NCBI GenBank assembly: GCA_046350455.1
Contig: JAXMAM010000022.1
Coordinates: 1 to 55,044 of the forward strand
Length of the DNA stretch: 55,044 bases
Reading direction: 5' to 3'
DNA from: CAZXGD01 sp046350455
Lineage (GTDB): Bacteria; Planctomycetota; Phycisphaerae; Phycisphaerales; SM1A02
Shown here: in pieces, positions 1 through 8,304 of the stretch
Numbering within the stretch: the stretch's first letter is position 1
Layout: each line of letters starts with the position of its first letter
Notes under the pieces: generated by a model
What the model was told of the DNA's origin: nothing
The model's database searches: none
Seen by the model: the letters and a program-made list of their open reading frames with translations, nothing else
Position numbers and translations under genes: made by a program

Positions 1-149
1 TCCAGGCAGATGTCCACCAGGCGCCGGGCTTCGTTCACCTCGGTGGCGCCAAAGGCTTTGAAGAGCTCACCCTCACCGCCAAACGTGCCAGTGCCATAGG
101 TGAGGACAGGGACTTTGAGGCCAGATGAGCCGAGGCGGCGGTGTTCCAT
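1..149 (-). CDS. Aldo/keto reductase, N-terminal part (cut by window edge)
   Basis: An open frame reads leftward off the window from an ATG at 147-149. Its first residues, MEHRRLGSSGLKVPVLTYGT, followed by GTFGG, match the start of aldo/keto reductases, where the first beta strand of the TIM barrel carries the (S/T)G(L/I)xVxxxxxGT pattern. Such enzymes reduce aldehydes or ketones with NADPH in the cytoplasm. About 49 codons are visible; the catalytic Tyr and Lys lie outside the window. No clear Shine-Dalgarno sequence precedes the ATG. Family assignment is fairly secure; the substrate cannot be told. Confidence 0.8.
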   Translation of the reverse strand, partial: MEHRRLGSSGLKVPVLTYGTGTFGGEGELFKAFGATEVNEARRLVDICL

Positions 150-279
150 GGTGCGTCTTGTACGCCAGAAAGGGAGACAAGCTGTCCGTGCATTCTCGGA
201 CGTTGAAGGCTGCGCGAAATGCGCTCGTAAAAGAGCGGAAAGGTAGCCAAATGCGCTCACATACGATACTCTTTGATGT

Positions 280-657
280 ATGGACGCAACGATCTCCAAC
301 ACCCTGGCGCTGCGCCGGCAGCAGCTTCGGATGAGCATTCCTGCGCTGGCAGCACGCAGCGGTGTGTCCGTGGCCACGGTACGGCGCATCCTGGCTGGGC
401 GCGCTGCAGAGGCGTCGTATGCCAGCGTGTCCGCGGTGGCCGAAGCGCTGGGTGTGCCGCTCCAGACTGCGCCCCATGATCCAGAAGTGTTTCGCGAGCA
501 GGTGGCTCGTACCAAGGCTGAGCGCCTGATGCGCATGGTGCAGGGCACCAGCGCGCTGGAAGAACAAGTTCTGAGCGCAGATGCCTTTGCTCGCATGGTC
601 AGCAAGACCGTGCATGAACTCCTCGCCGGCTCTCCGCGCAGGCTGTGGTCGCTCTGA
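280..657 (+). CDS. Xre-family HTH DNA-binding protein, antitoxin-like
   Basis: This 125-residue protein has an N-terminal Xre/Cro helix-turn-helix at about residues 9-60 (LRRQQLRMSIPALAARSGVS, then VATVRRILAGR and VSAVAEALGV). The C-terminal half (VARTKAERLMRMVQGTS to HELLAGSPRRLW) resembles the tail of small regulators encoded just upstream of toxin genes. Its stop lies where the remains of a Fic gene begin, so it may be the surviving antitoxin or regulator of a lost toxin. ATG 280 gives the full HTH; no strong ribosome site is seen, but a TACGAT-like -10 lies at 262-267. The DNA-binding role is secure; the antitoxin role is inferred from context. Confidence 0.75.
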   Translation: MDATISNTLALRRQQLRMSIPALAARSGVSVATVRRILAGRAAEASYASVSAVAEALGVPLQTAPHDPEVFREQVARTKAERLMRMVQGTSALEEQVLSADAFARMVSKTVHELLAGSPRRLWSL

Positions 658-844
658 GCACGCTGCGAACGCACCAGACCAACATTGGCCTGCCTCCCGC
701 GCAGATTGAGTCGCAGCTGCGCAGCTGAGCGCTCGCAGTGAGGCGCGCAGCGCGTACCTGGCAGCCATCCGCGCGGCAGACCAGGGCGATTTTGCACCCC
801 TGTTGACCCTGCAGCAACGGTTCACACCCAGTACGCCTGCGTAG
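654..844 (+). pseudogene. Decayed Fic-domain protein fragment
   Basis: Two short stretches in different frames look like separated parts of one Fic-family protein. In the frame of 654-728 the translation includes TLRTHQTNIGLPPAQIESQL, like the region before the Fic motif (often KxxNIGxxPxxI), and ends at a TGA. In the frame of 737-844 it includes YLAAIRAADQGDFAPLL, like the usual Fic C-terminus. The catalytic HPFxxGNGR motif is missing, so an internal deletion with frameshift is inferred. The preceding regulator gene is intact. The call rests on pattern recognition of short fragments. Confidence 0.5.
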
Positions 845-922
845 GGGGGGCACATTCCGTGCTGGTTATCCGCAGATTGAGATTGCGTGCCGCCGCTTCA
901 CGGCTAGCCTGAAGTAGAGAGC

Positions 923-2764
923 ATGGCCGGTCACCCCCACCCCCACTCCTCCCACCCCTCGCGCCGCGCGTTCCTGCACACAGGGCTGGCCGCGGTGGGT
1001 GCCATGCTGGCGCTGCCAGCCAGCAGGGCGGCAGGGGCGGCGTCACGGCTGTCCAGCCTGGCCACGCACAGCAACCTGGCTGGCTGGGGCGGCACATCCT
1101 CTGCGTTTGGTGACCTGAGCAGCTCACCGCTCTACACGCCAGTCCCAGCCAGCGCGCCCATCCTGCGGCTGAACGGCTTTGGCGGCGCTGGCGTGGGCCC
1201 CATCGAGCACATCAGCGGCCTGCCATTCTCGCCTGTCTGGTACGGCGATGAGTTCCCAGGCGGTGGTCTGCCGTTCCATGTACCAGAGTCACCGCGCCAC
1301 TGGGCCACGCTGGATGAGCACGTGGACGTGGTGGTGATCGGCGGCGGCCTGTCTGGCATGGCCACGGCCCGCGCGCTCATGCTGGGCGCGCCCGCGGATG
1401 CCAACAGCTCTGGCACTCGCGGCGGCAAGGACTGGGTGCTCTTTGAGCTGCGCAGCCGCATGGGCGGCGTGGCCAGCGGCGAGAGCTGGAACCGCATTCC
1501 GTATTCGCTGGGCAGCGCGTACTTCATGATGCCAGACAAGGGCGACGCCTTTGACCAGCTCTACACAGACCTGGGCGTGTGGGACCACGCGCGCGTGGAC
1601 AAGGGCACTGGCTTCCAGCTGGAGTACCAGGACGCCATCATCCAGGACCTGTGCCAGGGGTGTTCGCCAGAAGAGCAGAAGGCGCTGCAGGCCTACCAGG
1701 CTGCGGTGCAGGTGTTTGCCAACCGCGCGTACCCCAACATCCCATGGGCCAATGACCGCGAGCGCGCCTACGCGCAGCAGCTGGACCAGCAGACCTTCCG
1801 CGGCGCCGTGGAGCAGATCTGCGGGCGCAGCATTCCGCCGCTCTTGCACAAGTCTTTGCAGGCGTACTGCTATTCCAGCTTTGGCGTGGGCTGGGAGGAG
1901 ATCTCTGCTGCGGCAGGGTGGAACTTCATCGCAGCAGAGGAGTACGGGCGCATCGTGCTGCCGGGTGGCAATGCTGGCCTGGCCACCATGCTGTGGAACG
2001 ACCTGGTCCGCGCGCCGTTGCGCCCCAACGGGCGCGCGCGCCTGCGCGCTGGCTGCATGGTGACGGACATCAAGCTGGTGCCGCAGGGCGTGATACTGGC
2101 CTGGCGCGATCCCACTGGCCGCACGCACACCATGGGCGCGCGCCACGTGGTGTACACCGGGCCCAAGCACGTCTTCCGCCACATGATGCAGGACATCTCT
2201 GAGATTGATCCTGACAAGAGCGACGCCATGAACAGCGTGTTCACGGTGCCGTACGTGGTGGCCAACGTGCTGCTGAACACGCGCGTGCCCAAGGACTTCT
2301 ACGACCTGTTCCTGGTGCACGACGACGCCTTCCCAGACTCGCCTGTGGAGTGCCAGGTGGACCGCCGCATCACCGACGCGGTGTACGGCGGCTTTGCCGT
2401 GGCGCGGTCGCACGCAGAGGCCGATGTGCTGACGCTGTACTGGCCGCTGCCGTGGCACACCTCGCGGTTCACGGTGGTGCAGGAGGCGCAGTGGCGCGAC
2501 TACGCCACGCTGGGTGCGCCGCAGATCGGGCGCATGCTGGACGTGCTTGGCCTGGCACCGCACCACGTGGAGTGCGTGCGCCTGGCCCGTTGGGGGCATG
2601 CCATGGCCTATGCGCCCATCGGCACCTATTCAGGTGACCTGTGCCCCACGCTGCGCCGGCCAGTGGCAGACCGCATCTGGTTTGCCAGCCAGGACACGTG
2701 GATGCTGCCCGCGGTGGAGACCTGCCTGACCGAAGCGTGGTGGGTGGCCAAGCAGATTGGGTGA
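923..2764 (+). CDS. Tat-exported FAD-dependent oxidoreductase (amine oxidase-like)
   Basis: A 613-residue protein beginning with a twin-arginine signal (SRRAFLHTGLAAVGAMLALP, residues about 13-32), so it is probably exported folded with its cofactor. A Rossmann dinucleotide motif lies at residues about 136-145 (VVVIGGGLSG), followed by a strand ending in an acidic residue and R-x-R-M-G-G (FELRSRMGG), the layout of flavin-containing amine oxidases and phytoene desaturase-like enzymes. The long remainder would supply the substrate domain. The substrate is unknown. ATG 923 is preferred because it directly precedes the signal peptide. The gene stands alone between the Fic remnant and an intact Fic gene. 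Confidence 0.8.
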   Translation: MAGHPHPHSSHPSRRAFLHTGLAAVGAMLALPASRAAGAASRLSSLATHSNLAGWGGTSSAFGDLSSSPLYTPVPASAPILRLNGFGGAGVGPIEHISGLPFSPVWYGDEFPGGGLPFHVPESPRHWATLDEHVDVVVIGGGLSGMATARALMLGAPADANSSGTRGGKDWVLFELRSRMGGVASGESWNRIPYSLGSAYFMMPDKGDAFDQLYTDLGVWDHARVDKGTGFQLEYQDAIIQDLCQGCSPEEQKALQAYQAAVQVFANRAYPNIPWANDRERAYAQQLDQQTFRGAVEQICGRSIPPLLHKSLQAYCYSSFGVGWEEISAAAGWNFIAAEEYGRIVLPGGNAGLATMLWNDLVRAPLRPNGRARLRAGCMVTDIKLVPQGVILAWRDPTGRTHTMGARHVVYTGPKHVFRHMMQDISEIDPDKSDAMNSVFTVPYVVANVLLNTRVPKDFYDLFLVHDDAFPDSPVECQVDRRITDAVYGGFAVARSHAEADVLTLYWPLPWHTSRFTVVQEAQWRDYATLGAPQIGRMLDVLGLAPHHVECVRLARWGHAMAYAPIGTYSGDLCPTLRRPVADRIWFASQDTWMLPAVETCLTEAWWVAKQIG

Positions 2765-2829
2765 GTAGGGGGCTGATAAAACAGCGCGTTTGCGGGCGCT
2801 AGCTGCTGCCAAACCAGTCACAACCTGCT

Positions 2830-2856
2830 TTGTGTATGGCCGAACGCGGTTATACC
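2830..2856 (+). promoter_or_regulatory. Possible promoter upstream of the Fic gene
   Basis: A TTGTGT hexamer (2830-2835) and TATACC (2851-2856) are separated by 15 bases, a short spacing for a sigma-70-type promoter. The pair sits in a comparatively AT-rich patch 32 bases before ATG 2888. A short inverted repeat TATGG/CCATA (2835-2839, 2854-2858) overlaps the site and could be an operator. Weak evidence by eye only. Confidence 0.3.
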
Positions 2857-2887
2857 ATAGACAAGCCGCGTGGCGGCTGGTGCACCC

Positions 2888-4060
2888 ATGGAACCCTTCA
2901 CCCCTGAATCGTTGCCCATCCAGAGTCTGGAGTGGGAGCCGCTCATCCCGCTCATGGGCAAGGCCAACCGCGCCCTGGCCAGCTACGACGGCATGCTGGC
3001 AGCGCTGCCCAACCCAGACCTGCTGCTCACCCCGCTGGCCACGCGCGAGGCGGTGCTGTCCAGCAAGATCGAGGGCACGCAGGCCACCATCGGGGAAGTG
3101 CTGAAGTTTGAGGGCGGCGAGGCGCCCACAGACCCGCAGCGCACGCTGGACATTGCAGAGATCCTGAACTACCGCCGCGCGCTCAAGCAGGCGCAGGCCG
3201 ACGCAGACGCGCGCCCGTTCAGCCTGAACCGGCTGCTGGAGCTCCACCGCGTGCTGATGAGCAGCGTGCGCGGGCAGGACAAGCGGCCGGGCGTGTTCCG
3301 CACCACGCAGAACTGGATCGGCGCGCCAGGCGCAGACCAGCAGCGGGCGCTGTTCGTGCCGCCTTCGCCCTTGCATCTGCAGCAGCACCTGCGCGACTGG
3401 GAGCGCTACTTCCACGCAGAGGACCGCGACGTGGTGGTGCAGCTGGCGGTGGTGCACGCGCAGTTTGAGATCCTGCACCCGTTCCTAGACGGCAACGGAC
3501 GCCTGGGGCGCATGCTCATTCCGCTCTTCCTGCATGAGCGGAAGGTGCTCAGCCGCCCAGCGTTCTACCTGTCCGCCTGGCTGGAGGCGCACCGCGAGCA
3601 GTACTACCACTGCCTGCGCGGGCTGGGCCGTGAGCCTGGCGCGTGGAACCGCTGGTGCCAGTTCTTCCTGGCTGGCGTGGTGGAGCAGGCCGAGGAAAAC
3701 CGCCTGCGCGCGCAGCAGGCGCTGGCGCTCTACAACGACCTGAAGCAGCAGATGCTGGCACGCACCAACAGCCAGTTTGCAGTGCCGCTCCTGGACTTCA
3801 TGTTTGCACGGCCTGTGTTCCGCGCCATTGATCTGGCGTGGCCAGGCCCGTTCCCCAGCAGGCCCACGCTGTCAGAGATCCTGCGCGCGCTGGTGGGCAG
3901 CGGCATTGTGGCGGTGATCGTGCCGCCGTCAGGGCGCACGCCAGCGGTGTACGCGCTGCCAGCGCTCATCAACCTGTGCGAAGGGCGCGAGGTGGTGCGC
4001 CGGCCGGGTCACGCTGGCGGCAGCGCGCGCGGCCTGCGGTCTGCGCCGATGGCCACGTAG
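2888..4060 (+). CDS. Fic family protein (probable AMPylase) with N-terminal inhibitory helix
   Basis: A 390-residue Fic protein. The Fic/DOC N-terminal domain carries the autoinhibitory (S/T)xxxE(G/N) motif as SSKIEG at residues 58-63, placing it among proteins with an inhibitory helix N-terminal to the Fic core. The catalytic motif is complete: HPFLDGNGRLGR from His197, expected to transfer AMP or a related group from a nucleotide to a target hydroxyl. A winged-helix-like C-terminus may follow. ATG 2888 gives the family-typical start MEPFTPESLP; an in-frame GTG at 2870 would add six residues. The 3' end overlaps the convergent thioesterase gene by 52 bases. The target is unknown. Confidence 0.87.
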   Translation: MEPFTPESLPIQSLEWEPLIPLMGKANRALASYDGMLAALPNPDLLLTPLATREAVLSSKIEGTQATIGEVLKFEGGEAPTDPQRTLDIAEILNYRRALKQAQADADARPFSLNRLLELHRVLMSSVRGQDKRPGVFRTTQNWIGAPGADQQRALFVPPSPLHLQQHLRDWERYFHAEDRDVVVQLAVVHAQFEILHPFLDGNGRLGRMLIPLFLHERKVLSRPAFYLSAWLEAHREQYYHCLRGLGREPGAWNRWCQFFLAGVVEQAEENRLRAQQALALYNDLKQQMLARTNSQFAVPLLDFMFARPVFRAIDLAWPGPFPSRPTLSEILRALVGSGIVAVIVPPSGRTPAVYALPALINLCEGREVVRRPGHAGGSARGLRSAPMAT

Positions 4061-4419
4061 GTGAAGAGACCCTCGGTCACGCGCACCACGTCGCCACCGT
4101 CGTGCCGGCGGGCCCAGGCTTCCACCAGCACGGTCACGCTGCTGCGGCCAGCGCGGGTGACAGTGGAGTAGCACGACAGTTCGTCGCCAATGAAGACTGG
4201 CAGCTTGAAGGCCATCTGCGCCACCGCCACGGTGGTCACGCGGCCGCGGGCGCGGCGCGCAGCCAGGCTGGCGCCAGCCAGGTCCATCTGCCCAAGCAGC
4301 CAGCCGCCAAAGATGTCTCCAGACGGGTTGGCGTCCTTGGGGAACGCAAAGGTGCGCAGCATGAGCTCGCCGTGCGGCTCATCCTCCGGCGCGTGCGGCG
4401 GCCGGATGGAGCTGCTCAC
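4009..4419 (-). CDS. yciA: YciA-type acyl-CoA thioesterase (hotdog fold)
   Basis: A 136-residue hotdog-fold protein that should hydrolyse acyl-CoA esters to free acid and CoA in the cytoplasm. The hallmark segment NPSGDIFGGWLLGQMDLAG (about residues 31-49) matches the catalytic Asp and helix of YciA-like enzymes, followed by VAVAQMAFKLPVFIGDELSC, the second characteristic strand. The GTG start at 4419 overlaps the infC stop (GTGA), so it is probably translationally coupled to infC and cotranscribed. Its last 52 bases overlap the 3' end of the convergent Fic gene. Substrate chain length is unknown. Confidence 0.85.
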   Translation of the reverse strand: MSSSIRPPHAPEDEPHGELMLRTFAFPKDANPSGDIFGGWLLGQMDLAGASLAARRARGRVTTVAVAQMAFKLPVFIGDELSCYSTVTRAGRSSVTVLVEAWARRHDGGDVVRVTEGLFTYVAIGADRRPRALPPA

Positions 4420-5117
4420 TCGTCGCCGTCCTCGTCGTCCTCAGGCAGGTCCTTTGGCACCTCAACAGGCGCAATCTCACCCTTGCGGCCAGCAGCCTGC
4501 TCCTTGCGCTTCCACTGCTCGATCTTCTGCTTGTCTGGCGAGATGATGGCGTTCAGGCGCTTGCCGTTCAGGCGGGGGGACATCTCCAGCTTGCCCAGGT
4601 CCACCAGGCGGCCGATGACATCTGCAAACATGCGCTCGCCGATCTCGCGGTGCGCCATCTCGCGGCCCTTGTAGCTGGCCACCAGCTGCACCTTGTGGCC
4701 TTCCACCAGGAAGCGGCGGGCCTGCTGCACGCGGATCTCCACGTCGTGCGGGTCAATCTTCATGGAGCGGCCCAGGCGCACTTCCTTCAGTTCGCTGGCC
4801 TTGCTCTTGCCTGCCTTCTGCTTCTTGGATTCCTCGTACTTGAACTTGCCGTAATCCATGATCTTGCAGACGGGCGGACGCGCGTCTGGCGAGATCTCCA
4901 CAAGGTCAAGGCCCAGGTCTGCAGCGCGGCGGCGCGCTTCATCTGTCTCCACGATGCCAGCCATCTCTCCTGTCTCATCAATGAGACGGATGGGTGTCAT
5001 CCGGATGCGTTCATTCATGCGGGGGCCCGATGATGGACCATCGCGCCTGGGGCGGTCGCCTCCGGGACCAGAGGGGCGACCAGCGAACGGGGGACGGCGG
5101 GGAGGAAAACTGGAAAT
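4416..5117 (-). CDS. infC: Translation initiation factor IF-3 with apparent AUU start
   Basis: IF-3 binds the 30S subunit, keeps subunits apart and checks initiator tRNA pairing. The IF3-N domain starts at NERIRMTPIRLIDETGEM; the linker and C-terminal domain follow (VCKIMDYGKFKYE, then MKIDPHDVEIRVQQARRFL). The acidic tail DLPEDDEDGDE is an extension. No ATG, GTG or TTG in the frame has a good ribosome site, but an ATT at 5115-5117 is preceded seven bases upstream by AAGGA, giving 233 residues with an Arg/Pro/Gly-rich N-terminal tail. AUU starts are known for infC and underlie its autoregulation. ATG 5016-5018 is the alternative. rpmI and rplT do not follow. Confidence 0.93.
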   Translation of the reverse strand: MSSFPPRRPPFAGRPSGPGGDRPRRDGPSSGPRMNERIRMTPIRLIDETGEMAGIVETDEARRRAADLGLDLVEISPDARPPVCKIMDYGKFKYEESKKQKAGKSKASELKEVRLGRSMKIDPHDVEIRVQQARRFLVEGHKVQLVASYKGREMAHREIGERMFADVIGRLVDLGKLEMSPRLNGKRLNAIISPDKQKIEQWKRKEQAAGRKGEIAPVEVPKDLPEDDEDGDE

Positions 5118-5129
5118 GGCTGTGTCCTT
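5115..5129 (-). promoter_or_regulatory. infC ribosome site and ATT start codon
   Basis: On the minus strand AAGGA (5125-5129) precedes ATT (5115-5117) by seven bases, normal spacing. Known infC genes begin with AUU, which lets IF-3 repress its own translation by discriminating against non-standard starts. Confidence 0.6.
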
Positions 5130-5318
5130 ACAAAGAATCGTGAGGCGCTTGAGCGGCCGCCTCGCTGCAGAAACACCGCTGACCCGGGCCGCGCAGGTCA
5201 AGGGGCGGACACACGGGCCCGCGCGCCATAAGGTACCCCATGCCTGCGGGGGTGCGCAAGAATGGTGCAAAAACGCTGTGAAAGGTGGTCCTTTGGCCTT
5301 GGGGCGCGGGCCGTGCCA

Positions 5319-6038
5319 TCAGGACTTCTTGGGCTTCTTGATGGCTGGCTTGCCTGGCAGCGGCTGGATGCCCAGCTCTGCCAGGGACTTCTCCATGGCC
5401 TCTTCGTCGAACCAGCCTTCGCGGGCGCGGATGATGCCCTTGCTGTCCACCAAGAGGCCCAGGTTGGGCGCAGCACCCAGAGCCTTCCAGGACGCGTTGT
5501 CCATGGTGTCAATGAGCAGGGTGCTGCCCAGCGCGTAGCGGGTGTGGTACTCGGCAGCCAGGGTCATGCGCGCGGCCTGCGTGCCAGGCTGGCGCACCAG
5601 CACGTTGTCGCGCTTGTTGGCTTCTGGCACCCACTCCTCGTTGGTGTAGGGGCAGGGGTCTGTCTTGGGGTGCGCCTCGATGGTGTAAATGATGACCACC
5701 GCAATCTGGTCGCCATACCGCTCTGCCAATTGGTTCACCAGCGTCTGCTGCTCGCGCGCCACGCTGCAGGTGAGCGAGGCTGTCACCAGCACCAGCGGGC
5801 GGCCTGCTGCAATCTGCGGCAGGTTGGCGCGGTGGCCTTCGCGCGTGACCAGCGAGAGCTCTGGCAGCGGCTGCCCAGGCTGTGGCCCGCGCGCGGCAAA
5901 CTGGCGGCCAGCGTCGTCAAAGTCAATCTTGGGCGTCTCCTGGCAGGCGGCCAGGGGCAGCGCTGCGCAGAGGACCGCAGTGGGGAGCAGCGCGCGGAAC
6001 CAGGCAGGGAGCGCACGACGGCAGTGGGACAGGTGCAT
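5319..6038 (-). CDS. Thioredoxin-fold lipoprotein, iodothyronine deiodinase-like
   Basis: A 239-residue protein with a lipoprotein signal ending in the lipobox LAAC (Cys32), so it is probably membrane-anchored outside the cytoplasm. The domain resembles redoxin/deiodinase-family proteins: GRPLVLVTASLTCSVAREQ, where the Cys takes the position of the active thiol, then VVIIYTIEAHPKTDPCPYTN, matching the YxxEAHP signature. It ends in a lysine-rich tail. Deiodinase-like proteins in bacteria are thought to be peroxiredoxin- or thioredoxin-like; no dehalogenation is implied. It lies between thrS and infC on the same strand, an unusual insertion in that classical pair. Confidence 0.7.
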   Translation of the reverse strand: MHLSHCRRALPAWFRALLPTAVLCAALPLAACQETPKIDFDDAGRQFAARGPQPGQPLPELSLVTREGHRANLPQIAAGRPLVLVTASLTCSVAREQQTLVNQLAERYGDQIAVVIIYTIEAHPKTDPCPYTNEEWVPEANKRDNVLVRQPGTQAARMTLAAEYHTRYALGSTLLIDTMDNASWKALGAAPNLGLLVDSKGIIRAREGWFDEEAMEKSLAELGIQPLPGKPAIKKPKKS

Positions 6039-6102
6039 GCGGCCATGCTAGCCCGCAGCGCGCGCACCGCGTGGCAGCGCCCATTGCGCGGGCCGCGCCG
6101 CG

Positions 6103-8172
6103 CTACTTGCCCAGCGTGGCGCGCAGGGTGGTGGTGCCGCGGGTGGCGTATTCGTCGCGCAGGGTGTTCACAAAGGTGTCAAAGCTCACCTCGCCCAGGT
6201 TGGCTTCCACGCCAAAGGCGCGCACGCTCACCATGCGGTTTTCTGCATCGCGGGGGCCCACCACGGCAAGGTATGGCACCTTCATCTCACTGGCGGTGCG
6301 AATCTTGCCTTGGATGCGCTCGTTGCTGTCGTCCAGGTCTGCGCGCAGGCCGGCAGCGCGGAGCGCGCTGTGCAGCTCGCGGGCGTAATCCGCGCTCTTG
6401 TCGCTGATGGGCAGCACGCGCACCTGCTCGGGCGCAAGCCACAGCGGGAAGGCGCCGGCAAAGTGCTCGATGAGGCAGCCCACGAACCGCTCAAAGCTGC
6501 CGAACGGCGCGCGGTGGATCATCACCGGGCGGTGCGGCTGGTTGTCTGCGCCCACGTACGAAAGGTCAAAGCGGATGGGCAGGTTGTAGTCCACCTGCAC
6601 GGTGCCAAGCTGCCAGCTTCGGCCGATGACGTCCTTCACCACAAAGTCAATCTTGGGGCCGTAGAAGGCTGCTTCGCCAGGCTCCTCGCTGAAGGGGACG
6701 TTCAGCGAGCGCGCGGCGTCGCGGCATGCGGCTTCTGCCTTGTCCCAGTTGGCGGGGTCGCCCACGTACTTGGCGTTGTCTGGGTCGCGCAGGCCCACGC
6801 GCACGCGGTACTCCTTGATGCCCAGGGTCTGGAAGATGAGCTTCACCAGGCTCAGGCAGCCCTGCACTTCCTGGGCCACCTGGTCTTCGCGCACAAAGAG
6901 GTGGGCGTCGTCCTGGGTGAAGCCGCGCACGCGGGTCATGCCGCCGATCTCGCCGCTCTGCTCCCAGCGGTACACAGTGCCAAACTCGCACAGGCGCACG
7001 GGCAGGTCGCGGTAGCTGTGCGGCTGGCTTGCGAACAGCCGGATGTGGTGCGGGCAGTTCATCGGGCGCAGCAGGTAGCCGTCAATCTCGCCCTTGTCCA
7101 TGCGGTTGGTCAGCTCTGCGCAGGAGCAGCCTTCCTTGGCCAGGGCGGACATCTGGTCGTGCTCGATGATGGGCGGGTACTGGCTCTCGCGGTAGTAGGG
7201 GAAGTGGCCGCTGGTGCGGTACAGGTCCAGCTTGCCGATCTGCGGGGTGTAGACCTGGTGGTAGCCCTGCTTGCGCAGCTCTGCGCCGATGAAGTTCTGC
7301 AGCTCGTTGCGGATGACGCTGCCGTTGGGGGTCCACAGCACCAGGCCCTGGCCCACCATCTCGTCAATGTGGAAGAGGCGCAGCTGCTTGCCCAGCACGC
7401 GGTGGTCGCGCTTCTTGGCTTCTTCCAGCTGCTTCATGTGCGCGTCCAGCTCTGCTGGGCTGGCGAAGGCAGTGCCGTACACGCGGGTGAGGCGGTCGCT
7501 GGTTTCGTCGCCCTTCCAGTAGCTGCTGGCCAGGCTCATGACCTTGAACGCAGCCAGGCGGCCAGTGCTGGGCACGTGCGGGCCGCGGCAGAGGTCGTCC
7601 CAGTTCTTGCCGGGTTCGCCAGTGGCGTACCAGGAGAGGACGGTGCTGCCAGCTTCTGCGGCGCGCTGGGCGTTGTCCAGCTTGAACTTGCTGCCTTCGT
7701 GCTCCAGGCGCTTCATGCCCTCTGGCACGGGCAGCTCATAGCGGGTGAAAGGGCGGTCCTCTGCCACGATCTTGGCCATCTCGGCCTCCACGCGGGCAAA
7801 GTCGTCCGCGCTCATGGCGCGTTCGTTGGCAAAGCTGATGTCGTAGTAGAAGCCCTGGTCCACGGGCGGGCCGTACACCAGCTGCGCCTTGGGGAAGAGG
7901 CGCTGGATGGCCTCGGCCATGACGTGGGCGGTGCTGTGCCGGAGCAGGAACTGGGCGTCCGGGTCTGGCTGGCCGTCGCGCTTCTTGGCGGTGACGATGC
8001 TGAGCGCGCAGTCCTTGGTGAGCACAGTGCTCAGATCGCAGAGGGTGCCGTCCACCTTGGCGCCCAGGGCGGCCTTGGCCAGGCCTGCGCCGATGTCCTT
8101 GGCCACCGTGGCCGCAGTCACGGGGCTGGAGTACTCCTTGACCGATCCGTCTGGAAGGGTGATGCGCGGCAT
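6103..8172 (-). CDS. thrS: Threonyl-tRNA synthetase
   Basis: A 689-residue class II synthetase charging tRNA-Thr. An N-terminal TGS domain (ITLPDGSVKEY) is followed by the editing domain with HSTAHVMAEA and by the class II core: MNCPHHIRLF with the zinc-binding Cys, RLCEFGTVYRWEQSGE (motif 2 region), and APFGSFERFVGCLIEH (motif 3). The C-terminal anticodon-binding domain begins near PEQVRVLPIS. ATG 8172 gives the usual MPRITLPDGS start; an upstream in-frame TTG at 8184 is less likely. thrS heads a minus-strand run through the deiodinase-like lipoprotein, infC and the thioesterase. No T-box leader is seen upstream. Confidence 0.97.
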   Translation of the reverse strand: MPRITLPDGSVKEYSSPVTAATVAKDIGAGLAKAALGAKVDGTLCDLSTVLTKDCALSIVTAKKRDGQPDPDAQFLLRHSTAHVMAEAIQRLFPKAQLVYGPPVDQGFYYDISFANERAMSADDFARVEAEMAKIVAEDRPFTRYELPVPEGMKRLEHEGSKFKLDNAQRAAEAGSTVLSWYATGEPGKNWDDLCRGPHVPSTGRLAAFKVMSLASSYWKGDETSDRLTRVYGTAFASPAELDAHMKQLEEAKKRDHRVLGKQLRLFHIDEMVGQGLVLWTPNGSVIRNELQNFIGAELRKQGYHQVYTPQIGKLDLYRTSGHFPYYRESQYPPIIEHDQMSALAKEGCSCAELTNRMDKGEIDGYLLRPMNCPHHIRLFASQPHSYRDLPVRLCEFGTVYRWEQSGEIGGMTRVRGFTQDDAHLFVREDQVAQEVQGCLSLVKLIFQTLGIKEYRVRVGLRDPDNAKYVGDPANWDKAEAACRDAARSLNVPFSEEPGEAAFYGPKIDFVVKDVIGRSWQLGTVQVDYNLPIRFDLSYVGADNQPHRPVMIHRAPFGSFERFVGCLIEHFAGAFPLWLAPEQVRVLPISDKSADYARELHSALRAAGLRADLDDSNERIQGKIRTASEMKVPYLAVVGPRDAENRMVSVRAFGVEANLGEVSFDTFVNTLRDEYATRGTTTLRATLGK

Positions 8173-8210
8173 AGGACCGCGCAATCTACCGCGAAACCAG
8201 TGCCTCCTCC

Positions 8211-8283
8211 GAAAGTCGTGCCTGGCACGGGTGTCCCTACTTTCCGGAAAGTGGTGCCTGGCACTCCTGTCCCCAGTTTCCGG
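8211..8283 (+). repeat. Palindromic dispersed repeat, head-to-tail doublet (copies 1 and 2)
   Basis: Copy 1 (8211-8245) has the core GTGCCTGGCAC followed by GGGTGTCCC between arms GAAAGT and ACTTTC. Copy 2 (8246-8283) has the same core but a diverged right half (TCCTGTCCCC). The doublet lies between the end of the zinc-ribbon gene and the start of thrS, and is mirrored by an inverted doublet at 8853-8924. Confidence 0.85.
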
Positions 8284-8304
8284 GCTGCGCGGTGGGCGTG
8301 CCAG

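Noticed and set aside
8173..8304. T-box or other riboswitch upstream of thrS
   Set aside because: No T-box sequence or specifier hairpin is seen; the space is filled by dispersed repeats.
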